From NCBI GenBank assembly GCA_963573305.1, contig OY754335.1:19073501-19137500 (forward strand): 64,000 nucleotides of DNA, given 5' to 3'. The translations under genes and the position numbers were made by a program. Position 1 is the stretch's first letter. Each line of letters opens with the position of its first letter. Below, one piece after another: positions 33,048 through 44,439 of this stretch. The notes under the pieces were generated by a model. The model saw only the letters and a program-made list of their open reading frames with translations. It ran no database searches and was not told the origin of the DNA. This stretch comes from Pyrrhosoma nymphula. Lineage: Eukaryota; Arthropoda; Insecta; Odonata; Coenagrionidae.

Positions 33048-35492
33048 TATTGTGCGTTGATTTTCATGAGTTCAAGCTCATGTATGAAGTTCTCTTTTCT
33101 CTATTACCCTTTTCCTACTGGTGTCTTCAGAGTTTGTTGCCTACCATTTTAACCACTGGTGCCAACCGAGTTTTACTTCAAGAGCTATTTCTATCATGGT
33201 ATAAGTGATGTAACAGGATTCATCCTCCCCGGTAGTGGATTCTTAGAAGTCCTTATTCCCTGATATGAGCCATATTTGATGCCGAAAATTTCTAGGATTC
33301 CTTTTTGAATTAAGGAAAGTTTCAAATTAAAAACTCTGGAATTCCAAGGTGCATAAAAAATATTCTGTGGAATAGAGAAGTTTTTAATTTGACGTTTTTC
33401 TTAATTTCCTTATTCTCTTACGAGTGCGATCCTTAAGCGCCCGGACAACGTTTGCCTTCGAAAATCTGGGCCTGGTCTGCGATCCGGCCCAGCAAGCCAG
33501 AGGTTCGTATTTCGATTAACTATGTGGGAGGGTTTCTTCGTAAGGCAATTTCTAAGTATTTATAAACGCGTTGACCAGTCCAGATGTTGGAAAATGTCTT
33601 GCACTTACTTGTTAGCATCAGTCCAAAATTATTGCTGAACGGTATCTTAAGGCGAACCTCTTATGCATAAAATATTTTCATCAGAGCAGCGGAAGAAAGG
33701 TGCTTTCACTTATTTTTACTACTTATTTTTTCCAACTGCGTTGAAATTTGAGGAATGGAGATCTGATGACTTTCCTTAGTCTAGCATCGTCGATGAAATG
33801 CAATGCTATGGGTAATATAAAAATGCATTCTCCATGAAATGGGAAAGAGTCCCGTTTGAGGACGTAAATGGTGGTAGGTATGTGAGGACGTAAATGGTGG
33901 TAGGTGGTAGGTCATGATATCATGACATATTTTTCAGTCTAGTTAAAGACTTTCTCCTATTTAACATCCATTATTGATACAATCGAGGATGGTTGTTACA
34001 AATTGTGTAGAGATACCTATTATCCCGGTTTATTCTTCGCAGAAAAATTTCTGTGAAAGTACTTCTTCTCATTTACCTCGAGAGAATCAGAAAATAAGAA
34101 CATATACTGCGATGGCTCTTCATCACATTGCATATTGTTTCATATTGCTTATAATTGACATACAGGTATGAACCTATATTTTCATGCTTTCCCATTTTCT
34201 CTTCATGTATAGGTCGTAAAAAAACAAAATAGGTTTATGCCGCTAAGTCACGGGCCCCAGTAGTTTTTAAGGAGAATTAAATTTTGAATTAAATATTTAT
34301 TTTTTTATTAATTTCTTAATATTTTTGTTATTATCTTTTATATGCAAGGTACTTACATTTCACTCAGTGTATGTGTTCTTATTTGTGGGCTTCCTCGTCT
34401 TGTTGTTTGAATTTATATGTGGAAATAACCGCGTAGTATTTCCTGGTTCCGGTTAAACTCGGATGCCATTTAGGAAAACCTAGCCTAAGTGTGTAAGAAA
34501 ACTTTGCCTATTTCCTAGGTTGGTGTCAAAGCCTACGGGAAAATCGATAAATTTCTTTAAAATTAGGGCATCTCAAACCCTATCTCTTTTTCCCAAAGCA
34601 CTGTAAAAAAATTCTAAGACGCCTAATCCGTAGCAAATTTTCTGCATTCAATGTGTCACTCTTTTGCGCTTCCCACTAGCACTTCTTAACGAATGGGCGA
34701 CTGCTTTTTGAACTGCACTGGCATAGGAAGAATTTCTTTTTCGCTAGTCCCATTTAGAACGTTCACGATGCGGTGAAAGGAAGGAGAACACTCAAAGTGA
34801 AGCACGAATTTTAGTGCCTTCTCGCGTGTTCCTAGCGCACGACTCTCCCGAGACAAATGAATAAACATTGCGCAATCGCACATCAGCGCGCTTCGTCCCG
34901 ATATTTCTCGCCATGATTTGGACCTGTCTCGACTTTTCTGTCGATTAATATGGCATCTCTCGACATTGCACTTGGACTTGCCACTATAAATTCAGTGATC
35001 CGATATATTGCGCAATTTGAGTGTCTCTTAAGCGCACCGTAAATTAGTACTCGATAACTCCTCTTCTCCTCCAGCTATCGACTGTGTGATCTAAAGAAAC
35101 CATTTTCCGAATGCCAATGAACTTCGATGTTACTCAATCGATCGTAACAGTGTGCGCGATTGAGAGTGAACGATTAGGACGCTGATTCATTTAGTGCCCT
35201 TAACTTCGACCATCTAATGCTCTTATTCTAACGTTCGGGAGTGTAATTGATAGTTTAGGACGTCACTGTATGGAATAGATTCATACTGTATTGAAATGAA
35301 AGCAGTAACTTTGTGATTCCTCTAGAGCACATTTTACTACAGCAGGGCCCTGGTTTTTGTGGCAAAACGTCTTCTTCAGGTTATTCGTCGTCTTCGTCGT
35401 CTTAGGATTAACCGGTTTTTTCTAGCTAAATCACATAGTAACTCTTTTGTTTAATTCAAATGGTATTTATTTTCGACCTCTTTTTCTATTTT
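33048..35492. other. no recognised genes; one short direct repeat
   Basis: Contains two tandem 26-base copies of a 'gaggacgtaaatggtggtag' unit at 33858-33909. Otherwise no feature is supported. Confidence 0.4.
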
Positions 35493-35827
35493 CTTAGTTG
35501 AAAAGTTATGTGTCATTTATTAAATTATGATAAATTTTGCTTAGATAAGCAATGTCTGTTCTTTTATTGCAACTTTTTTTATTTCTGGATACTATATGGT
35601 ACATTTCTTTGAATAATCTTTTTGATAAATTTGGTTCTGAGTCTAACATTTTGGCTTCTTCGAAAATAAATGAGTGACTATTTGTAATTGCATGATTTCC
35701 TTATGCACGAAGTTGAACTTTAGTCTTAATTGATGCTTTATGTTGCGATACTTTGTCTTATGTCTTTTTACTTATCCAAGCAAAATTTATCATAATTTAA
35801 TAAATGACACATAACTTTTCAACCAAG
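35493..35827. repeat. fold-back repeat enclosing a Penelope endonuclease remnant
   Basis: Arms 35493-35549 and 35771-35827 (57 bases) are inverted copies, for example 'ttgaaaagttatgtgtcatt' against 'aatgacacataacttttcaa'. Between them lies minus-strand Penelope coding sequence. This links the fold-back architecture directly to Penelope-like elements. Confidence 0.75.
35545..35745 (-). pseudogene. Penelope-like GIY-YIG C-terminal half
   Basis: One open minus-strand frame reads 'NHAITNSHSFIFEEAKMLDS', then 'EPNLSKRLFKEMYHI' and 'KSCNKRTDIAYLS'. This is the part of the Penelope endonuclease after the YIG motif, with its HA-x-xxH, D-xEP, RxFKEM and NKRxD landmarks. The GIY-YIG motifs and the whole RT are missing. 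It sits between two inverted arms, an arrangement known for Penelope insertions with inverted long repeats; the exact structure here is inferred. Confidence 0.7.
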
Positions 35828-36004
35828 AAATTTTGGATCCAAGCGACCAAATTAAAATTGTAAATAAATAAAAACAGCACCACACTTTAAAGACGGTAAT
35901 AATCTTGAATGTCTATGTATTTTTATATTTAATGACTGTAAATTTACCATTATGTAATCAAAACAGAACTGTCAAACATTTAACATCATGCATCATTGTT
36001 TATA

Positions 36005-36040
36005 GCCCTGAATATGGATGAATAAAAATCCGAAACGGCG
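36005..36040 (+). other. hammerhead-like motif
   Basis: CCTGAATATGGATGAATAAA then AATCCGAAACGGCGG: a GGAT/ATCC hairpin between a CTGAATA core and GAAAC. The core has A where the canonical CTGANGA has G. It lies 180 bases from the Penelope fold-back, on the opposite strand to its coding remnant. Confidence 0.45.
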
Positions 36041-36359
36041 GAAAAAGTAAAAAAAAAAATAAAAAAATAATATTATTTGAACGAAACTTACGACATTTGC
36101 ACCATATAAGTAACTCTTTTCAGTCCAGAATGAAGTCTGTTGAACAGGGCCTACCTTTAGCGTAGGCCAACTGTGATGTCACTCCATCTCTCCTGCATCG
36201 ACGTCGTCCAAAATTAATTTTTCCCCCCGTACTCATCTGCGCTTACCCTACATTTTTCCCTCTCTTAAACTAGTATCCTGTACCCTCTTAATATGTCCTC
36301 TAACTCCTCCTGCCTCCTCCGAATCTCCGCAACCATTTCTCTTCCTTCCCCTTTCATTT

Positions 36360-37352
36360 GGCTGCAATTATCTTCTACACGCGGATGATTGCAAAATATT
36401 CATAAAGGTGGATCGCCCCTCCGACTCACATTCCCTTCAATCTGCCATCAATTTTGTCTCTGACTGGTGCTCCACTTGGCTGCTACGAGTCAACCCCTCA
36501 AAATCGGCGCTGATGACGTTTTCATTAAAAATCAATCCCCAGAAACATGCATACACCCTTTTAAACAAACCTATCCCTCCTGTAACTTCCCACTGCGACC
36601 TTGGAGTGATCTTTGACGACAAATTAAATTTTCAGGAACACATTACGATGATTGTGAAGAAAGCAATGGCCATAGTTGGTATGCTCTATCGACATACTGA
36701 CCCCACCGCTCTAAAAACAGTGTTTTTCGGTTGTATTCTCCCCATCCTGGAATACTGCTCACCAATTTGGTCTACCGCCTGCCCCACTACTCTGAACTTG
36801 CTCAAACGCCCTGTCAATTTCTTTCTCGCTGTAGCCCGCCATCGAATCCCCACACTCAGAAACTGTACCCGTGACTCTATCTTTTCCTCCCTCGGGATTT
36901 CCAACATAACTCACCGCCGTGTCTTATCTGATTTAATGTTCCTGCATAGAATCTTCAGCGGATCTCTCCGGACCAATGAAATTCTCCCTCTTTTTCGTTT
37001 TCATGTTCCTCCTCACCCCTTACGTAATAACTCTCTGCTTCATATTCCCCGATTCCGTCTTTCCATCTCTCAACGCTCCCTTTTCTACCGAATCCACTCC
37101 TTGTTTAACTCCCTGGCCTCAAAGTATCCTTCCCTGGACCTCTTTTCCTCTACCGCTATTTTCAAATCCTCCCTTAAATGCCACCTGAAAAATCCACCGC
37201 TCTCTAACCCTTAGTCCCCTTTCTTACGTTTAATCATTTTGTTTTTTAAATTTATGTTATTCTCTCTGAACTTTTATTTATTTATCGAGGACAGCCAATT
37301 TAAAAGCCTTTGTGCCGTTTTTGGTGGTGATATAAATAAATAAATAAATCTC
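36360..37352 (+). pseudogene. LINE reverse transcriptase C-terminal half with (TAAA)n tail
   Basis: The frame from 36360 to the stop at 37214 starts inside the RT palm: 'YLLHADDCKIFIKVD' has HADD where YADD is usual (36378-36389). It continues with 'NPSKSALMTF', 'DLGVIFDDKLNFQEHI', 'ILPILEYCSPIWST' and 'FKSSLKCHL'. The 3' untranslated region ends with TAAA repeats at 37330-37350. The 280-codon frame is open to its stop, so the insertion is fairly young, but everything upstream of the palm is missing. It belongs to a different subfamily from the 26-29 kb LINE. Confidence 0.85.
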
Positions 37353-37399
37353 TATCTCATCTATTCCTGGATTGGCTTTCTCTCTACACTGCTTCCTTG

Positions 37400-37650
37400 C
37401 TCTCCCAACTCGTGCCTCAAGAGCCTTCAGCACACACATCTTCTTTCCGCGTAATCCAAGTTTCCTTATCGTGTAACGTAACTTTCTTCTTCACCTCATG
37501 GGTTAAGGCTGTTCTGTCTGTTCTTAAAACCGTCTTAGCTATGAGTGCAAAATTCCACAGAGGATAAATCATTTCCCTTCGCCGGGATTCGAACCCGGAT
37601 CCCTCTATTTCCCGCCTGGTACTTGAGCCAATTAAGCTACCGAGACGTCC
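37400..37650 (-). repeat. tRNA-derived SINE
   Basis: On the minus strand an A box TAGCTTAATTGG (37639-37628) is followed 33 bases later by a B box GGTTCGAATCC (37595-37585) inside a perfect T-arm, CCGGG-TTCGAAT-CCCGG. The two ends of a tRNA acceptor stem do not pair, so it is not a functional tRNA. The body runs on to about 37400. RNA polymerase III transcription is the expected mode of origin. Confidence 0.65.
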
Positions 37651-39575
37651 TCCTCCCCTGTTGGTTCTTGAGGGATTCATAGGAGCAAATTGTTCTGGAC
37701 TTCCGGAAAAATGTGCACTCGCACTAATGTGCACTTGCAGGCGACTCCGTAAAAAGTTATAACGTGGCTAGTCTCAGTATCCTCAAAAGTCATCTTAGCC
37801 ATGCTCGACCAACGTTTCGATGACCACTAGGCTTATATAATTCTAGGCTGACAATTCTGGGGAGACGGCTCTGCTGCATTCCTCATAAATGGTTTCACCA
37901 TTTGACTTTGTGGTCTATGATGATTTTTGTTCTACGTTAAAAATCTATAAATGTTCTCTTCTGATTTTGTTTCTCATACATGCTTGCAATATGTAAATCT
38001 CTACTGTTCATATGAATTTCATTTCAGCTGATGTGATGTTCATCCTGTCTCTCTTTGAGCAATTGTCCAGTTTTGATTATCTTGAATGTGAAATATCCCC
38101 TATGACAGGCCCAGAGGTTAAAAATAAATTTAATAAATTTAGAAACATCAATGGAACTACTCATTGAATTCTAAAAAATAAAATTAGCAAAGGAAAATAA
38201 ATTATTGTTTAACAAACAATAGCACTCCTTGTGATACTGTACGTTAGGTAGCGAAACAGAACTCTACACCACATGTTAATGTGGAAGATTTATTTTTGCA
38301 TGCTTGCTTACGTCGATATCCCCTTTTACATTAATAACTAACTGGAACAAGTAGAGCAATATATACGTACTTACCTAGTGAAGCATCTTGGAGGAAAATG
38401 GGCGAATATAGAGGGATATTGGAGGGAATGGCACTGCTTTAGCGAAATAGGCGATCACTAGTAAGAGAGAAATGAGAGGAACCTTTTGTAAGAATACAAG
38501 AAAAACTGGGGGAGAGTTTAAATACAGAGCATAACGTTGTATGGTTCAAAAACCTTTTCTTTTAATGGGAAGAGGATGAGAATAGGTTGCAGGCATTTCA
38601 CGGGAAATTCAGAAGAATGAAAAATAAATAAAGGGAGGATTCTTGATCGGATCCCGTCGGATCTTTATTTCGTGAATGCGAAATTACATACGTTACCCTC
38701 GTTATTGGGAGATTATTTTGTTTTGTTTATCAGAAAGAAAGCTGAAATGAAAGAAAGAAAATTACGCCATGTATTCATCGAAATCATTAGTACAAATGGC
38801 TAACCTGTGAACAATTGGTCGATGGTAACTAATATTTTCTGCTTTACTATTTCATTTTATTTTATATTTATTGTATTATTAACGTCTAACTCACTTTATC
38901 AGCTCTCCGTAGACACCTCGATCACTAACATCGACCAACTCGTTCCGGAGATACAACTGAACTGAGCGCGCGCCGTGCCCACACAAGCCCAAATTTAGAA
39001 ACCCCACGCGCAGCGCTGTGACGTCACCTCGCAATCCCCCCTCCGCTCGCGATAAATCATTTCCAGTAGTCGACAAAACGGGCTGTTCATTCATAGTTTT
39101 AGATATTCTGTAATCGTTATAGTTATTGCACACAAAGCCCTCTAAAGTACACAAATATTGGTCGCGGCAAAACCTTATAATGACACCGAGAGCGAACCAT
39201 AAGATGTCCATTCGCATTCACATCAAAAGGTGCGATGGTCTAAAGAAGACTGACGGGGAAGTAATTAGCATAGGAGAGGAAACTTCTGGATGAGGTTGGG
39301 AGGGTGGGGAGTACAATGTTGAATTAGTGGGAAGGGGATGCTGAAGGCCGTGATAGAGTGAGGCCTGTTGGATAAGATGGGAAGGGAAGAAATGGAATAG
39401 ATTGAGATGTTTTCAGGCTTAATTATGTGGAAATCCATTATCACTGATGTAAAAAACAATGTATATTTCCACCAATTTATTATTAAGGTATACCTAATTT
39501 CGACGCATCGGCACACTTTTCAGGCATAGAAACATAATATATCTACTTTATCGACGGGATGATGAGAGGACGCAT
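37651..39575. other. no recognised feature; GC-richer patch near 38.9-39.1 kb
   Basis: The patch at 38890-39080 is CpG-richer and contains TGACGTCAC, but I see no gene start. The minus-strand open frame of 108 codons there has no known domain. Confidence 0.35.
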
Positions 39576-39719
39576 GCGCTAATTTCAATTGCGTGAATCA
39601 TGTGGCGAGACTTTTATTTTTTTAATTATTTCAATTCACTTATCCTAATCATAAGTGAATTGAAATAATAAAAAAAAATAAAAGTTTCGCCATATTATTC
39701 ATGCAATTGAATTTATCGC
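39576..39719. repeat. 144-base near-perfect palindrome (MITE-like)
   Basis: Arms of about 67 bases (39576-39642 and 39652-39719) flank a 9-base loop, 'tcctaatca'. Examples: 'ttatttcaattcactta' with 'taagtgaattgaaataa', and 'gtggcgagacttttattttt' with its inverted copy carrying two changes. No target duplication is obvious. Confidence 0.85.
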
Positions 39720-40692
39720 AAATAGAATATTTAGGTGATTAATAAACTTGCCAAACGAGGTAATATAGAAATTTTCACATGAACAGCTCCACTGCTAAAA
39801 CAAGTCACAAGTAATAGCGACGACATGAAAATTTCCATCCGATAATGTTGCCATCATCGTGGCATTTATATTGACTATAATTAATTTTTTGAATGCTTGA
39901 TATTGGCCATCTTCGGGTAAGCGCTAAGTAAAACAGTATTTCTGTAATCTTATAGAAGGTTATTTTGCTGAATGCAAAATTAATCCTCCTTACATTATCA
40001 TAAATAAAACTTAAAATACCTCAAATATGCATGAGAAATTATGAGTAGCAATGAATAGAAGCCATTACTCCTGTTTACAAAAATTAAACGTCTCGCTAGC
40101 TATCTAGGGAGGCTTCACTTTTGAAACTCGGAGAGATTTCGCAATTCATGACTGCGGCTACCGCCGGGAATTTCAGCCGGCACAAATCTTTTGGGACGAA
40201 TCGGCGGTAGTCAGCGCCCTGACCTCATCACTACTTAAGGCTTGTTCTCATTGGCTGATTTCTGGCCCTGTGCCGCCACCGCCGAGCTATGAAGCCGGCC
40301 TAAGCGGTAGGTGCTTCACACAGCTCGTCGTGTTGTCTATTCATCCGATAAAAGGCGTTTCTTTGATCACTCTTCCATAGTCGAGAAGAAACACGAGTGA
40401 GTCGATCCATTTTGCGTCAGACTTTCTTCTGTCCTAATGGGGACACGGTGGGCGTTGTCTATGGGACCGGTCGGGTATCATCTAAAGAATATGCATAATT
40501 CATGAAATATTTACATATCAGAAAATCTTATGATGTTATGTAGGGAAATTTGAATATTAGTTACGACAGAGTCTCTGCTTCCTTACCTCCGATATATTAT
40601 GATACAATGATGTCCCAAGCTAATCACATTTTGAGCTGAGATTTCCTAATTTCGTTACTCTCTAGTAGCCTTTTGCTTCGAATTAATGGTTT
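39720..40692. other. no recognised feature; GC-richer patch 40.1-40.45 kb
   Basis: The stretch 40120-40440 is GC-richer (GCCGGC, GCCGCC blocks). Without homology or an open frame I do not assign it. Confidence 0.35.
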
Positions 40693-41327
40693 TTAACCCG
40701 CCATTGGTCGCGATTTTCTCTCACGCCAAATTTAAACTTGTGCTCACTTAGTAATCATGAGTTTGAATAGGTTTCCTTTCCTTTTAACTGACTTTTTATC
40801 TCTTCCTATTGACCGACCGTCTCATAAAGTATAAATGAAGCGTCCGCAGCTGTGTAATGATATGCCTGATACCGTCGGCTACAACGTGTGAGACTTTTTC
40901 TCATCGCGCGACCACTGACGTTAGTGTTTTTCTATCACTCAGTTGCGTTACACTTTCGCAACATGCGGGCAAAGTTGATTCATTTCGTGGAGAGCAGATA
41001 TGTTAATGCAAATTTATAAATCTTGAGAATGTATGTCCTCATAAATAAATATTTCTTCTTGAGAATGATAATTTCTTTCATTGATACCCAACGATATCAT
41101 CGCCAGTAAACGTTGCAATGATAACGTAATTGTATCAGTAATTGTGTGTATGTGGGAATCATTGTTTCAAATGAACATTAAGAGAAATAAATTAAATCTA
41201 AATTTAGTGTAATATATTGCCAATAAACGCTCTATGATAGATAATCAATCACACATCTGAGTGTGAGAAAAAGTCTCACACGCGACCGCTCGCGTGATAG
41301 GTAGCTTAGCGACCACTCCAGGGTTAA
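40693..41327. mobile_element. piggyBac-type non-autonomous element
   Basis: TTAA (40693-40696) is followed by CCCGCCATTGGTCGCGA; the other end is GCGACCACTCCAGGG followed by TTAA (41324-41327). The terminal CCC and TTAA duplications are the piggyBac hallmarks. Subterminal inverted blocks 'gtgtgagactttttctca' (near 40887) and 'gtgtgagaaaaagtctcaca' (near 41262) are present. No transposase frame. Confidence 0.7.
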
Positions 41328-42399
41328 AAATTATAACCAGATATAGATCATTATTTTCATCTTCGTTTTGATTGACTCCTTTAAGATGCGTTTCTGAATT
41401 TTATACCAAATTCTGAAGAATATTATTCAGAAATTTTTAAGTTTTCTTGGGGGCATCATCTTCACATTTGAAAGCGATAGATCTGACATCGTATTGTCAG
41501 GAGGGTATAAAAGTATGCCTTATTATTTCGAGGAAACATGTCCAGAATTTTGAAAATACTTATTTCTCATATGGTTTTCTTTTTTACCATTTTTAAGTAC
41601 CGGGTATGCTGACATCAGATTTGAGGATAATTAACCATTACATCGTGTGATTAATCTTGTATTATTGCGGTACCTTTTCCATTACACTTACGGTCATGAC
41701 TCAGGAAATGAATTCTTACGAAAATCACAATTATGCTTCGTAGGAAAACTTTTTTTTAACAGATTTTCAACAGTACACAGATTTTCGTAAAAATTCGTAA
41801 TTATGATTCGTAGGTAAACTTATGTTTATGTATCGTGAGAACAGCCTGAGAACGTGTACGAGATATAGGCCGAGGTAGACTTTACATTTCTTTATATCAC
41901 TGAAAAATCAGGTTTAAGCACAGTTTTTTAGGATGATGGGTATAGATTGATATTTGGCATCAGCAGCGGGTGGTGCATCATGCGGTACATCATACATTGC
42001 TGGTGGGGAGTCAGCTGGAAATATGGTGCTTTGTTCGTAATTGTGACATTTGATTCGTTTTATATAATATTTATTTTCATAATTTTTATATCTTTTCCCA
42101 GCACATACCGACTTAGTAAACAATTAAAATCAAAAATTTACAAGTAATTTTGGTTGCACACATCTTATATCGTGCCTAAGTGATTGCGTCTGAGTTGAGC
42201 CGTAGGAAAGGACGAAACAAGATTAGTTGCATTCGAAGCAGCTCTCAATCGAATCGAAGCAGTGGAATGGGAACTCCTCTCGTACAAAATGACCTTCGAA
42301 TGGTGGTCGGATATCGCACCAAAATTTCATAGTGTCTCTATGTGACTTTTCATACACAAACTTCTGGAAACTGGGCAACCAACCTACCCCTCTAGCAAT
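41328..42399. other. no recognised genes
   Basis: Two diverged direct copies of a short block ('aattatgcttcgtaggaaaa' and 'aattatgattcgtaggtaaa') lie about 70 bases apart near 41725 and 41800. Nothing else recognised. Confidence 0.4.
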
Positions 42400-42965
42400 A
42401 TGATTCAAAATAAAAATGTAAAAGTGAGAACTACGAGAATAACCGAAAATCTACATATACCATCGCACCATACAACAATTTTCCAGAAATCATTCATAGT
42501 AAAATCGTGTCAGTTTTGGAATAAATTACCAGACAATATAAAAAACACCACCTCAATCAATGTATTCAAAAACCTGCTATTTAATTATGTAAAAGAAATT
42601 GAATATGAAAACATAGAATAGGAATCAGACACAAGCAACCATTATGTATGATACATTGTACATATATCAAATTGAATATTTAAAATTGAAAATGGTTTAA
42701 TAACAAAAATTTTTAAAAATATTCCTAATCACTTGTATATTTGTCTGGATGTTATGTTATGATTTGGTATGTTTAGGTTAACAGGTTTCTTTTTTTACAT
42801 ATATCATGTTTAGGTTTAAGGTATGATTGTTTTAAAATGTATGGTATCTAATATGTTAAGATTGTAAGATTGTTGTTGTTCCTTGCAAGAAAATTATGTT
42901 ATGATGTAAACCACTGCCCCATAGGAGCATTCGCTCCTAGGTCAATAAATGTTTTTTCTATTCTA
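42400..42965 (+). pseudogene. LINE 3' end: last RT codons plus 3' untranslated region
   Basis: The frame from about 42400 reads 'FIVKSCQFWNKLPDNIKNTT' then 'SINVFKNLLFNYV' and stops at 42621, the terminal motif of Jockey/CR1-type RTs. The 3' region ends 'aggtcaataaatgttttttc' and TTCTA repeats at about 42957. 5'-truncated to some 70 codons. Confidence 0.75.
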
Positions 42966-43471
42966 TTCTATGTGAAACGTGAATATTCCTATATTTATTG
43001 AAAATTTACATTCTAAATGAAATATGCATGACTTAGTCCTGCTATTTCCCTGATTTTACTAGGGCGTTACAATTTTCTCCGTTGCCTTTTTCACTTCGCA
43101 CGGGACTGCAAACGGGACAAGAATTAGGAAACTTAATTCCTGTGTTTTTTGTTCCTTTTTTCGTTGGTGTGATAATATGCTGCCCGAGGAGAGGGGCCTA
43201 GCGCAAACTTCGGAGGTCGTTAGCACCATTTACGGAATTAAGCAAATGAACGGTGGAATTTGAGATAGGCTGGGGCGAAGGGTTACACTCGATGACAGTA
43301 GGTAGGCCAGGAGTGTAAAACAGTTCATTGCCCTATATCCAGCGAATAGTGTATTGGAGAGTGACTCATTAAGTCCAAATTCTGGCCAGAGAAGGCTACT
43401 CAAGAGATTTCATTCAACTACCACGTTGGGGAACCAACTTACCAGCTTTTATGGTGGAAAATTAACGAATA
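42966..43471. other. no recognised feature
   Basis: Spacer between a LINE tail and a mariner MITE. Confidence 0.4.
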
Positions 43472-43473
43472 TA

Positions 43474-43839
43474 CAGGGTGTTTCAAAAAGGACTTTACAA
43501 CTTTACTTTGAAAATTCATATAAAATTATTCCAAAAAGGTACAGAGCTCGTTTTAGTGTTTTTTAAAGGGAATCATATCACGTTTTGACTCGCGTAGTCC
43601 GCTAGTGCCTAATCGCCGTATAAGCCGCACAAGCGCTAGCTGCAGTTACGTTTAAGATGGCTGCCTTCACTGGACCCGAGCGTGCTAGCTGTGTATTTTG
43701 GTTTGAAGAATTGAAGTCGGCGACAGTAAACAAACTTGAAGTGTTTTCCTTTAAAACAACACCAAAACCAGCTCTGTACCTTGTTTCATTAAATTTATAT
43801 GAATTTTCAAAGTTGTAAAGTCCTTTTTGAAACACCCTG
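43474..43839. mobile_element. palindromic mariner-type MITE with N-terminal transposase codons
   Basis: Flanked by TA, both ends start CAGGGTGTTTCAAAAAGGAC and stay inverted copies for about 105 bases, far beyond a usual mariner TIR. Inside, the plus strand has an ATG at 43659 followed by 'AAFTGPERASCVFWFEELKS', which resembles the N-terminus of insect mariner-like transposases. It then runs straight into the inverted end, so the element appears to consist of a 5' end joined to an inverted second 5' end. No catalytic region. Confidence 0.7.
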
Positions 43840-43841
43840 TA

Positions 43842-44439
43842 TTCACATACATAACAAACTCTTTCAGTTTTACCTTTGTGAAATACTTTCATACTGACAT
43901 TAATAGAAAGTATATTAGGGGAAAGGAGCCAAATTTGGGCCCCCATTTTATTTTTTTGCTATGCAGCCAAGAGATAGTTGGTTAAATACTCCAAATTATT
44001 TTAAAAAAATACTTTTATAAGTTTTTCATTAGATTCTGAAGCTTTAATGTATTTTTACAAAATATTTATTTTCTAAAATTAGTTTATATAAAAAAAGTCA
44101 AATCTCAAATTTTAGAAAAGAGGTTCCTAAATCGGTTCCCCTCCTAAAATTGTCAATATTATTGAAAACAACTTATTATAGTAGATACGGTGAAACGTAT
44201 TTACTGCTGATGTATGAATAAAAGTGTTTGGGACAAAAAAAACTAATTTAACATATTTCACTGTAATTCAATAAAACACAAGTGAAAACACACATTTACC
44301 TCTATTAGATAAAGAAAAAACTTATCCCACACATTTAAAAAAATTAGAACTTCAAAGAAAATTGTTTGATTAAGAAGGTACAGCTTAATAGAAGAATCTG
44401 TATTTGAAAAAACAGACACAACTGGTTTAGATCTCATCC
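43842..44439. other. AT-rich, nothing recognised
   Basis: No coding or repeat-end signature. Confidence 0.4.

Noticed and set aside
33858..33909. A CRISPR-like array
   Set aside because: Only two adjacent copies of a 26-base unit without spacers, in a eukaryotic context.
37560..37650. A functional tRNA gene
   Set aside because: A and B boxes and the T-arm are good, but the acceptor stem strands do not pair; tRNA-derived SINE fits better.
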